A stretch of DNA of 10,620 nucleotides, from positions 1-10,620 of the forward strand of contig CAJWLY010000033.1 in the NCBI GenBank assembly GCA_913043155.1, read 5' to 3'. Each line of letters begins with the position of its first letter. Positions within the stretch are counted from its first letter, which is position 1. This DNA is from an uncultured Nitrospinaceae bacterium (lineage in GTDB: Bacteria; Nitrospinota; Nitrospinia; Nitrospinales; VA-1). The position numbers and the translations under genes were made by a program. This document shows positions 4,674 through 10,620 of this stretch, piece after piece. The notes under the pieces are model-generated. The model saw nothing but the letters and a program-made list of their open reading frames with translations. It had not been told where the DNA came from and searched no databases.

Positions 4674-6727
4674 AAATCGGTACCGAGGAAATTCCCTCGC
4701 GGTTTATGGGCCTCGCCCTGAACCATCTCAAGCAGGAGTTGTCCGCATTCTTTAAGAAGAACCGGGTCCGTTGTGGCGAAAGCCGCTCCCTCGGAACCCC
4801 CCGGCGCCTCGTGGTTTCTTTTGCCGGTGTCGACGGCCGACAGGAAGATATCGTAGAAACTCACCTGGGTCCCAACGTCAAGGCGGCGTACGACGCAGAT
4901 GGCAAGCCGACCAAAGCGGCACTGGGATTCGCCCGGGGAAAAGGCGTCGATATTTCCCAACTCGGCACCGAAACCACTCCCAAGGGAGAGGTGGTCTGCG
5001 CCCGGGTTGAAAAAATCGGCCAACCCACCGAGGATATCCTGAATACCTTCTTACCAACACTCATTGCCACCATTCCCTTTCCAAAAAAGATGCGGTGGGG
5101 AAATCGTGGAACCCCCTTCGCCCGGCCCATGCATTGGATCGCCGCCTTGTTCGGAGGAAAACCCCTCAAATTCGACTTCGATGGAATCTCCTGCTCTGAT
5201 ATTTCACGCGGGCACCGCTTTATGAGTCCGGAGTCCTTTAAAGTGACCGGATTGACCGACTACCTTAAGTCCTGTGAAAAACACTTTCTTCTTGTAGACC
5301 CGGAAGCGAGAAAGCAAACCATCGTGAACCAGATGAACGCACTCGCCGCCGAGGTGGACGGCACGGTGACCCTTGATCCGGATTTACTGGAAGAGGTCAA
5401 CTACCTTGTTGAATACCCAGTCGCTATCCGGGGAGACTTCGATGAACGTTATCTGGAGTTGCCTTGGGAATTGCTTACCATCACTATGAAGCATCACCAG
5501 AAATATTTTCCCGTGACGAAAAAAGAGGGAGGCTTGTTGCCTCACTTCATCACCATCAGCAACATGAAACCGGGGGGCGGGGATGAAATCCAGCGTGGGA
5601 ATGAACGGGTTCTCAGGGCCCGGCTGGAAGACGCCCGGTTCTTCTTCGACGAAGACCGCAAAAAGAAACTTGAGGATTTTGTGGAACTGTTGAAGGGGGT
5701 GACGTTCCAGAAAAACCTGGGAACCTCGCATGAAAAAGTAAGCCGCATCGTCGGCCTTGCTGAATTTTTGGCGGGCGAGATTTGCCCTGACAAAAAAGCG
5801 AAAGCCTCCCGAACGGCCTGGCTGTGCAAGGCCGACCTGGTGACCCAAATGGTCTACGAGTTTCCCGAGTTGCAGGGGATCATAGGAGGTTACTACGCCG
5901 ACCATTCCGGGGAAGACCCCGAAGTGGGTCGCGCAATCAAAGAACATTACCGGCCCGCATTCTCGGGCGACGAGCCTCCTTCAACTGAGATCGGAGCCGT
6001 CGTAGCGATCGCTGACAAAATGGATACCATTCTGGGGTGCATCGGGGTAGGACTTATCCCGTCCGGTTCAGAGGATCCCTATGGATTAAGGCGTCATTCG
6101 CTTGGCATTATCCAGACCGTGCTCGACCAAAAATGGCAGATTTCACTGGACACCTTGATTGAGAAGGGCATTGTCCCGCTTCAGGAAAAGCTGAAATTGA
6201 AACCCGAAGAGGTGCACAGCAATACCCTTGATTTGTTTTCGCAACGGTATAAAACTTTGTTGAGCGGGCACGGATTTCCCTACGACGCAATCGATGCGGT
6301 GTTATCCGCCGGGATTGATTCCATAACCGATGTTAAACAAAAAGTAGCTGCGTTTTCCGACTTGAAGAAACAGCCTCACTTCGAACCGCTGGCCATGACC
6401 TTCCGGCGGGTGGTGAGCATTTTAAACGAGGAGGCGGAGGGCGAGGTGCAAACTTCATTGCTCAAGGAACCCGCCGAAAAGAAACTCTTCGACGAATATC
6501 GACGCATACAAGGTCCGGTAGAAGACTGCCTGCAGAAAAAGGATTTCCCGCGCGCTTTGGAACAAATCGTCCAAATCAAAGGAGCCGTAGATGGATTTTT
6601 CGACCACGTCATGGTCATGGCCAAGGAAGACGACCTGAGAAAAAACCGGCTTCGTCTTTTAAAATGTATCTCCCTCCTGTTTTCTCATATTGCTGACTTC
6701 TCGAAGATTGTTCTTAAAAAAGGTTGA
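4655..6727 (+). CDS. glyS: Glycyl-tRNA synthetase beta subunit
   Basis: The beta subunit (690 residues, normal for the family) of alpha2-beta2 glycyl-tRNA synthetase binds tRNA-Gly and is needed with GlyQ for charging. The conserved N-terminus MPELFLEIGTEEIPSRFM fixes the start at 4655. Other family segments follow: LGTPRRLVV (46-54), KKMRWGNRGTPFARPMHWI (144-162), the TITMKHHQKYFPV segment (275-287), NERVLRARLEDARFFFDED (316-334), the HD-domain-like part with CKADLVTQMVYEFPELQG (391-408) and YYADHSGE (413-420), SEDPYGLRRHSLGI (472-485), and a C-terminal DALR-type anticodon-binding helix bundle (about 575-685, containing FFDHVMVMA). An in-frame TTG at 4568 would add 29 residues without family support. 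It lacks a clear Shine-Dalgarno and may be coupled to the small frame at 4587. The gene ends in a weak TTGAA/TTCAA hairpin overlapping the stop codon. Confidence 0.98.
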   Translation: MPELFLEIGTEEIPSRFMGLALNHLKQELSAFFKKNRVRCGESRSLGTPRRLVVSFAGVDGRQEDIVETHLGPNVKAAYDADGKPTKAALGFARGKGVDISQLGTETTPKGEVVCARVEKIGQPTEDILNTFLPTLIATIPFPKKMRWGNRGTPFARPMHWIAALFGGKPLKFDFDGISCSDISRGHRFMSPESFKVTGLTDYLKSCEKHFLLVDPEARKQTIVNQMNALAAEVDGTVTLDPDLLEEVNYLVEYPVAIRGDFDERYLELPWELLTITMKHHQKYFPVTKKEGGLLPHFITISNMKPGGGDEIQRGNERVLRARLEDARFFFDEDRKKKLEDFVELLKGVTFQKNLGTSHEKVSRIVGLAEFLAGEICPDKKAKASRTAWLCKADLVTQMVYEFPELQGIIGGYYADHSGEDPEVGRAIKEHYRPAFSGDEPPSTEIGAVVAIADKMDTILGCIGVGLIPSGSEDPYGLRRHSLGIIQTVLDQKWQISLDTLIEKGIVPLQEKLKLKPEEVHSNTLDLFSQRYKTLLSGHGFPYDAIDAVLSAGIDSITDVKQKVAAFSDLKKQPHFEPLAMTFRRVVSILNEEAEGEVQTSLLKEPAEKKLFDEYRRIQGPVEDCLQKKDFPRALEQIVQIKGAVDGFFDHVMVMAKEDDLRKNRLRLLKCISLLFSHIADFSKIVLKKG

Positions 6728-6983
6728 AAAACTTCAAGTCTTTTAGATACCCTAGTTTTTCAATTTAATTTTAAACGGCTACACTGCAGTCTTAAGTAAA
6801 GAAGCAAGACCCATCAGGGTTGGCGTCCTGGGACATGCGACGGCAACATAACAGCCCCGATTCGATCTTGTTTTTATAATTTAGAATTCTTGTCGGAAAA
6901 TTTTATAAAGAAAACAGGCTGGGAGAAAACGACGGCTACCCCCCCCCTCAGTTCTCCCACACCAAACGATAGTGGAGCATAAT
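6728..6983 (+). other. Intergenic region upstream of the epimerase-decarboxylase cluster, with inverted repeats
   Basis: This 256-base stretch holds no gene. At its left end the weak hairpin TTGAA-AAAC-TTCAA followed by GTCTTTT (6724-6744) could be a poor terminator of glyS. A GC-rich island follows (about 6808-6858) with an imperfect 8-base inverted repeat, TTGGCGTC (6820-6827) and GACGGCAA (6839-6846), one G-G mismatch. Next is an AT-rich part with -10-like sequences TATAAT (6875-6880), TAGAAT (6882-6887) and TATAAA (6904-6909), but none has a good -35 at the right distance. The cluster's promoter is likely somewhere in 6850-6910. Confidence 0.5.
6920..6959 (+). repeat. Inverted repeat enclosing a C9 tract, just before the epimerase gene
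   Basis: TGGGAGAA (6920-6927) and TTCTCCCA (6952-6959) are perfect 8-base inverted repeats around a 24-base centre that contains nine C (6939-6947). The right arm ends 14 bases before the GGAG ribosome binding site of the epimerase gene. On RNA this could form a leader hairpin; as DNA it could be an operator with two half-sites 32 bases apart. No T run follows, so it is not a terminator. Confidence 0.5.
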
Positions 6984-7925
6984 ATGAAAATCTCTGTTAC
7001 CGGGATCACCGGTCTGGTCGGATCCCATTTGATTAAATTATTGTCCGAGCCCAATGCAGACGGAAGCACCAACAGCATCAAAGCTCTCATTCGAGAAAAC
7101 AGCATCGTCGATCATCTGAAGCCTTTCGAGGATGTGGACTACATCATCGGCGACCTGAAAGACAAGGAATCCCTCCAGCAACTGGTCGAAGGGACGGAGG
7201 TATTGATTCACCTCGCACACTTTCCCGGGCCCGTCGAAACAGAGGATGAGTTGATCGAGGTCAATGTGAACGGATCGATTGACCTTCTTGAAGCGGCGAA
7301 GAGCGCCAAAGTCAAGCAGGTGATTTTCATAAGTGCCTGTGCCGTGTTCGGAAAGATTCTACCCACCGTCGATGCATCGAACCCGCTCGACGAGAGCCAC
7401 CCGGCACAACCCGCTTCCCTCTACGGAGAGATTAAAACTTCGATTGAATCGTCTTGCCTCTCTTACGCCAAGGATCAAGCCTTCGATATCACCATCCTGC
7501 GCCCGGTTACCATTTACGGAGCACGCCCCGATCTTCCCAAGTCAGAATGGTTTCAGACCATCGACTTCCTTGCAACCAACTACAACGTTGACGTAAAGGG
7601 GGGAACCAAGTACGTGTCCGTCGATGCGGTGTGCGAGGCGATCACTAAAGTCACCGGCAACAAAGAGGCTTTCGGAAAAATTTATCATCTTATCGATGGA
7701 CATATCCACAACTTGGAGCTCGGCAAAATGATCTGTGAGATAGTCGATTCGTTCGGTGAGGTGGAGGGGGTCATGGGCGAGGAGAGAGGTGTCCCGATGT
7801 CCAACCAGGCTGCCCGTGACCTGGGAGTGGAATTCAAGGGACAGGAAGGAATCAAGGAGTACATAAAACTCGTCCATGAGCTGCAAAACCGCTATGGCGG
7901 AGAACGTAATATAAAAAACTGGTAA
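6984..7925 (+). CDS. Extended SDR family NAD(P)-dependent epimerase/dehydratase
   Basis: A 313-residue cytosolic oxidoreductase of the extended short-chain dehydrogenase/reductase group, which acts mostly on nucleotide sugars or related 3-hydroxy compounds. The Rossmann motif GITGLVG (7-13) binds NAD(P), GDLKDKESL (56-64) is the typical second-strand segment, HLAHF (76-80) matches the HLAA position, and the catalytic residues are S117 in SACAVFG and Y147/K151 in YGEIK. ILRPVTIYGARP (171-182) is the usual segment after the active site. The C-terminal substrate part gives no specific clue. The start is the ATG at 6984 because GGAG lies six bases upstream; an in-frame GTG at 6972 would add four residues and overlap that site. 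It is the first gene of the cluster, 17 bases before the decarboxylase alpha gene, which suggests a joint pathway. The exact substrate is not readable from the sequence. Confidence 0.93.
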   Translation: MKISVTGITGLVGSHLIKLLSEPNADGSTNSIKALIRENSIVDHLKPFEDVDYIIGDLKDKESLQQLVEGTEVLIHLAHFPGPVETEDELIEVNVNGSIDLLEAAKSAKVKQVIFISACAVFGKILPTVDASNPLDESHPAQPASLYGEIKTSIESSCLSYAKDQAFDITILRPVTIYGARPDLPKSEWFQTIDFLATNYNVDVKGGTKYVSVDAVCEAITKVTGNKEAFGKIYHLIDGHIHNLELGKMICEIVDSFGEVEGVMGEERGVPMSNQAARDLGVEFKGQEGIKEYIKLVHELQNRYGGERNIKNW

Positions 7926-7942
7926 GCCCCCAAGAACCTTCC

Positions 7943-8440
7943 ATGGCGTCGTCCAAACAATTCGCAGATCTTCTTTCTACAAAAGGATTTAATTTTTATG
8001 CCGGGGTTCCGTGCTCCCTCCTTTCCGGCCTGATCCGCGTTCTTGAGGACGATGCGCAAACGTCGTATTTTCCCGCAGTGCGGGAGGACGCCGCCGTCGG
8101 GTTATGCGCCGGCGCCTATCTCGCAGGAAAACTTCCGGTACTGCTCATGCAAAACTCGGGGCTGGGCTACTGCCTCAACGCTTTCACTTCCCTCAACCTC
8201 ATATACCGCATCCCGGTACTGGTGATAATGAGCTGGCGCGGCGAAGGCGGAAAAGACGCCCCGGAGCACATCATCATGGGGGAAATCAACCAGAAGCTGT
8301 TGCAAACCGCCGGGATGTGTCACTCCGTATTGTCTGCAGACAATTATCAAGAGGCTCTCGATGCCGCCCGCGGCAAAATCAATGAAGGACTCCCGTACAC
8401 CTTGCTGGTTGGAAAAGGATTGTTTGATGAAGGGCACTGA
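7943..8440 (+). CDS. Thiamine-diphosphate decarboxylase, alpha (PYR-domain) subunit; phosphonopyruvate/sulfopyruvate decarboxylase family
   Basis: This 165-residue protein is the pyrimidine-binding half of a two-subunit ThDP enzyme. Family segments are GVPCSLLSGLI (21-31), AVREDAAVGLCAGAYLAGK (45-63) with E48 as the glutamate expected to activate the cofactor's aminopyrimidine, MQNSGLGYCLNAFTSL (69-84), WRGEGGKDAPEHIIMG (98-113). These are shared by phosphonopyruvate decarboxylase and by the ComD subunit of sulfopyruvate decarboxylase, which remove CO2 from 3-phosphonopyruvate or 3-sulfopyruvate to give phosphonoacetaldehyde or sulfoacetaldehyde. The split into separate subunits resembles archaeal ComDE, but the choice of substrate cannot be settled here: no PEP mutase, sulfolactate dehydrogenase or phosphosulfolactate synthase is in the window. 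The ATG at 7943 lacks a clear Shine-Dalgarno and may be reached from the preceding gene. Its 3' end overlaps the beta gene by 14 bases. Confidence 0.92.
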   Translation: MASSKQFADLLSTKGFNFYAGVPCSLLSGLIRVLEDDAQTSYFPAVREDAAVGLCAGAYLAGKLPVLLMQNSGLGYCLNAFTSLNLIYRIPVLVIMSWRGEGGKDAPEHIIMGEINQKLLQTAGMCHSVLSADNYQEALDAARGKINEGLPYTLLVGKGLFDEGH

Positions 8441-9008
8441 AGCATTCAAGGAAATCATTCCACTGCTAACCGACGAGCCGGTGATTCACGCCAACGGTTT
8501 CATTTGCCGCGAATCGTTCAATCAGAAGGACCGGGAAGGAAATTTCTATATGATTGGGTCCATGGGACTCGCGTCTTCCATCGGACTGGGAGTCGCGATG
8601 TGCCGCCCGAACCAAAAAACCATCATTCTTGACGGAGACGGGAACGTCCTTATGTCGATGGGAACCCTGGCGATGATCGCTTCCGCCGCCCCCAAAAACC
8701 TGCTACACATCGTGTTGGACAACGAAGTTTATGAATCGACCGGAAATCAAAGGTCGCTTTCCAAATCGATCGCTCTGGACCAAGTGGCTCAGGGCGCCGG
8801 TTACCCTCACGTCAAAAAAGTTACGAAAAAGGAAGAGATTAAACCCGCCTTTGAAGAACTGATGGGGAAGAGTGGACCCTCTTTCCTATTAATCAAAGTC
8901 GAACCCGCTTTCGAAAAATCCACGGGTCGCGTGACCCACACGCCAGAGGAAATCACATCACGTTTTATGAAAGCCCTTGCCGCAACGGACGGACGCAGTC
9001 CCCTTTAA
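8427..9008 (+). CDS. Thiamine-diphosphate decarboxylase, beta (PP-domain) subunit; phosphonopyruvate/sulfopyruvate decarboxylase family
   Basis: This 193-residue protein is the diphosphate-binding half that completes the active site with the alpha subunit. It has the HANGFICRE segment (21-29), FYMIGSMGLASSIGLGVAM (40-58), and the ThDP/Mg2+ motif that begins GDGN (70-73) and ends at LDNEVYESTGNQ (97-108), where N99 corresponds to the metal-binding asparagine. The LDN.xYESTG.Q pattern is characteristic of the phosphonopyruvate/sulfopyruvate (ComE-like) decarboxylases rather than acetolactate synthase. The start is the ATG at 8427: AAGGA (8415-8419) lies seven bases upstream and MKGTEAFKEIIPLL fits the family start; an ATG at 8361 in the same frame reads through alpha codons and is unlikely. 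The 14-base overlap with alpha points to translational coupling and equal subunit amounts. Confidence 0.93.
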   Translation: MKGTEAFKEIIPLLTDEPVIHANGFICRESFNQKDREGNFYMIGSMGLASSIGLGVAMCRPNQKTIILDGDGNVLMSMGTLAMIASAAPKNLLHIVLDNEVYESTGNQRSLSKSIALDQVAQGAGYPHVKKVTKKEEIKPAFEELMGKSGPSFLLIKVEPAFEKSTGRVTHTPEEITSRFMKALAATDGRSPL

Positions 9009-9081
9009 ACTATTGAACCGATTCAATCTTAAAGGTATCATGCCTCTTCCGGTCAATTCCTAGATACATCCCACAACAATA

Positions 9082-10620
9082 ATGAAAGACTTCACCAAAA
9101 TCTTGAAGTATGCCCGTCCTTACAGTAAAAGCATCGCCTTTGCTTTTATCTGTCTCGTTTTGACTTCAGTGATCAGCCTGGTCTTGCCGCTGATTGTCCG
9201 CAACATGATCAACGCAGTGGTCGTCCTCAAGAACAGCACCCTGCTCAACAACCTGACCCGCGACCTGGTGCTCATCATCCTGCTTCAGGCGGTGTTTGCG
9301 GTCACCCACAATTACATCATGGGTTTTGTCGGACACCGCGTCACTACTGATTTTCGGATCGAACTGTTTTCCCATATCCAGTCTCTTTCCCTGCGTTTCT
9401 TCCAAGGGAGGCGTGTGGGTGAGATTCTGTCGCGCATGAGCAACGATGTCTCGGTTATTCAGAGCGCATTGGTATCCATCCCCGTGGCTGTTTTACGGCA
9501 ATCGATCACCTTGATCGGTGCCTTGATCATTATTTGTTATCTCAACTGGAAACTGACGGGGTTGATTCTTCTCTTGCTGCCCCCACTGATGCTGTTCGCC
9601 CGGTTTTTTGGAAAGCGCCTGCGCCAACTCTCTGAACGGGTTCAGGATAAAATTGCTCAGGCGATTATTGTCTTGGAGGAAATGGCATCTTCGATCAAGA
9701 TCGTGAAATCCTACACCCGGGAGCCCCATGAGAAGGGCCGTTTTGAAAAGGATATTGAAAATGCGTTTGATCAGGAGATTGCCAAATTAAGAGTTTCCGC
9801 TTTCTTCGGTCCGTTCATCCTGGGACTCACCTTTCTTGTTTCTGCGCTGTTGATCTGGTACGGCGGCCACCAGGTCATGCAGGGCGCGACGACACCAGGA
9901 GAACTGGCGGCATTCTTTCTTTACGCGCTCATCATGGCAGGCCCCATTGGCACGTTTGTCCGCATCTACACCCAGATGCAGGAAGCGCTAGGTGCCATTC
10001 GAAGAGTTTATGAAATCCTCGATACCCAGCCTATAGTCCGCAGCCCGGAAAACCCGGTCACACTCCAATCGCTTGAGGGCCGTGTTCGATTCGACGAGGT
10101 GTTGTTCGGCTACCAGGAAGACACACCGGTTTTGCGTGAAGTTACCTTCGACGCCAAACCCGGAGAAACAGTTGCCCTGGTCGGACCCAGCGGTGCCGGA
10201 AAATCCACCGTCATTCAATTGTTACTGCGTTTCTTTGATCCGCAGTCCGGCACAATCCAACTGGATGGGCATGACCTGCGAACTCTTGATCTAAAGACTT
10301 TTCTAAGCCAGATCGCTCTCGTTCCGCAAGAGACCTTGCTTTTCGGGGGAACCATCCGTGAAAACATCCTGTACGGAAAACTCGATGCGAGCGAGGAGGA
10401 GTTGATCGAAGCTGCAAAATCGGCCCATGCCCACGAATTCATCATGGAGACATCCGCGGGTTACGACACCGTGGTCGGCGAAAAGGGGGTCAAACTTTCC
10501 GGCGGCGAACGACAGCGGATCGCCATCGCCCGGGCGCTGCTGAAAAACTCGAAAATCCTGGTACTTGACGAGGCCACCTCGGCCCTCGACAACCAGTCAG
10601 AGAAACTGATTCAAGAAGCG
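9082..10620 (+). CDS. MsbA-type ABC exporter, membrane and ATPase domains fused (partial, 3' end cut)
   Basis: An inner-membrane half-transporter (works as a homodimer) that exports lipids, lipid-linked sugars or drugs using ATP. The window shows 513 residues with no stop; a full family member is about 580-600. The transmembrane domain occupies about residues 1-310, with hydrophobic segments near 15-35, 50-75, 130-172 and 245-300, and the conserved FRIELFSHIQSLSLRFF and GEILSRMSNDV segments. The ATPase domain follows: Walker A GPSGAGKST (368-376), Q-loop VPQET (Q416), signature LSGGE (472-476), Walker B ILVLDEATS with D496 and E497. The ATG at 9082 begins MKDFTKILKYARPY, a typical start, but has no clear Shine-Dalgarno. 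It follows the decarboxylase beta gene by 73 bases on the same strand with no terminator seen, so it may share the transcript. Substrate is unknown; MsbA (lipid A flippase) is the nearest general model. Confidence 0.95.
   Translation, partial: MKDFTKILKYARPYSKSIAFAFICLVLTSVISLVLPLIVRNMINAVVVLKNSTLLNNLTRDLVLIILLQAVFAVTHNYIMGFVGHRVTTDFRIELFSHIQSLSLRFFQGRRVGEILSRMSNDVSVIQSALVSIPVAVLRQSITLIGALIIICYLNWKLTGLILLLLPPLMLFARFFGKRLRQLSERVQDKIAQAIIVLEEMASSIKIVKSYTREPHEKGRFEKDIENAFDQEIAKLRVSAFFGPFILGLTFLVSALLIWYGGHQVMQGATTPGELAAFFLYALIMAGPIGTFVRIYTQMQEALGAIRRVYEILDTQPIVRSPENPVTLQSLEGRVRFDEVLFGYQEDTPVLREVTFDAKPGETVALVGPSGAGKSTVIQLLLRFFDPQSGTIQLDGHDLRTLDLKTFLSQIALVPQETLLFGGTIRENILYGKLDASEEELIEAAKSAHAHEFIMETSAGYDTVVGEKGVKLSGGERQRIAIARALLKNSKILVLDEATSALDNQSEKLIQEA

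Noticed and set aside
5384..5947. 187-codon minus-strand frame inside glyS
   Set aside because: It is antisense to highly conserved GlyS segments, and its length follows from the codon bias of glyS.
6972..6983. GTG at 6972 as start of the epimerase
   Set aside because: It overlaps the GGAG ribosome binding site, which is ideally placed for the ATG at 6984, and the SDR N-terminus normally begins at MKI.
8361..8426. ATG at 8361 as start of the decarboxylase beta subunit
   Set aside because: It would read 22 out-of-frame codons of alpha; the ATG at 8427 has a good AAGGA site and fits the family start.

Overview
This window is a piece of a bacterial chromosome made mostly of housekeeping genes, followed by a less familiar metabolic cassette. 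Bacterial, non-organellar origin is shown by SecE, a zinc-ribbon ribosomal protein L33, split (alpha plus beta) glycyl-tRNA synthetase, and several tRNAs whose 3' CCA is not encoded. An MsbA-type ABC exporter suggests a Gram-negative cell. The mixed character of the proteins would fit a deep-branching group such as Nitrospinota or a deltaproteobacteria-like lineage, but this is a weak inference without database comparison.

Left part (1-1170, all minus strand): a tRNA and translation operon. It reads, in the direction of transcription, from a good sigma70-type promoter (1138-1167) through tRNA-Thr(UGU), tRNA-Tyr(GUA), tRNA-Gly(UCC), tRNA-Thr(GGU), rpmG, tRNA-Trp(CCA) and secE, which runs off the left edge. 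This is the classical tRNA-tuf-rpmG-trpT-secE block, but the tuf gene usually found between the tRNA cluster and rpmG is absent. 1168-1537 has no gene.

Middle part (1538-3308, minus strand): a COG0402-type amidohydrolase with complete metal ligands, resembling the aminodeoxyfutalosine deaminase/ATZ-TRZ group, and upstream of it an unrecognised 125-residue protein with a good ribosome binding site.

From 3441 on, everything is on the plus strand. glyQ and glyS encode the two subunits of glycyl-tRNA synthetase, separated by an unusually long 335-base gap. The gap ends in a small open frame with a strong Shine-Dalgarno sequence that overlaps the start of glyS. After a 256-base intergenic stretch with inverted repeats and a C9 tract comes a tight cluster: an extended-SDR NAD(P)-dependent epimerase/dehydratase, then the alpha and beta subunits of a thiamine-diphosphate decarboxylase of the phosphonopyruvate/sulfopyruvate decarboxylase family (overlapping by 14 bases), then an ABC exporter cut by the right edge.

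The epimerase-decarboxylase group is the most interesting part. Two-subunit decarboxylases of this family make phosphonoacetaldehyde or sulfoacetaldehyde (or a related aldehyde) from a 3-substituted pyruvate, but neither PEP mutase nor a sulfopyruvate-forming enzyme is in view, so the substrate is open. No mobile element, CRISPR array or phage gene was seen.
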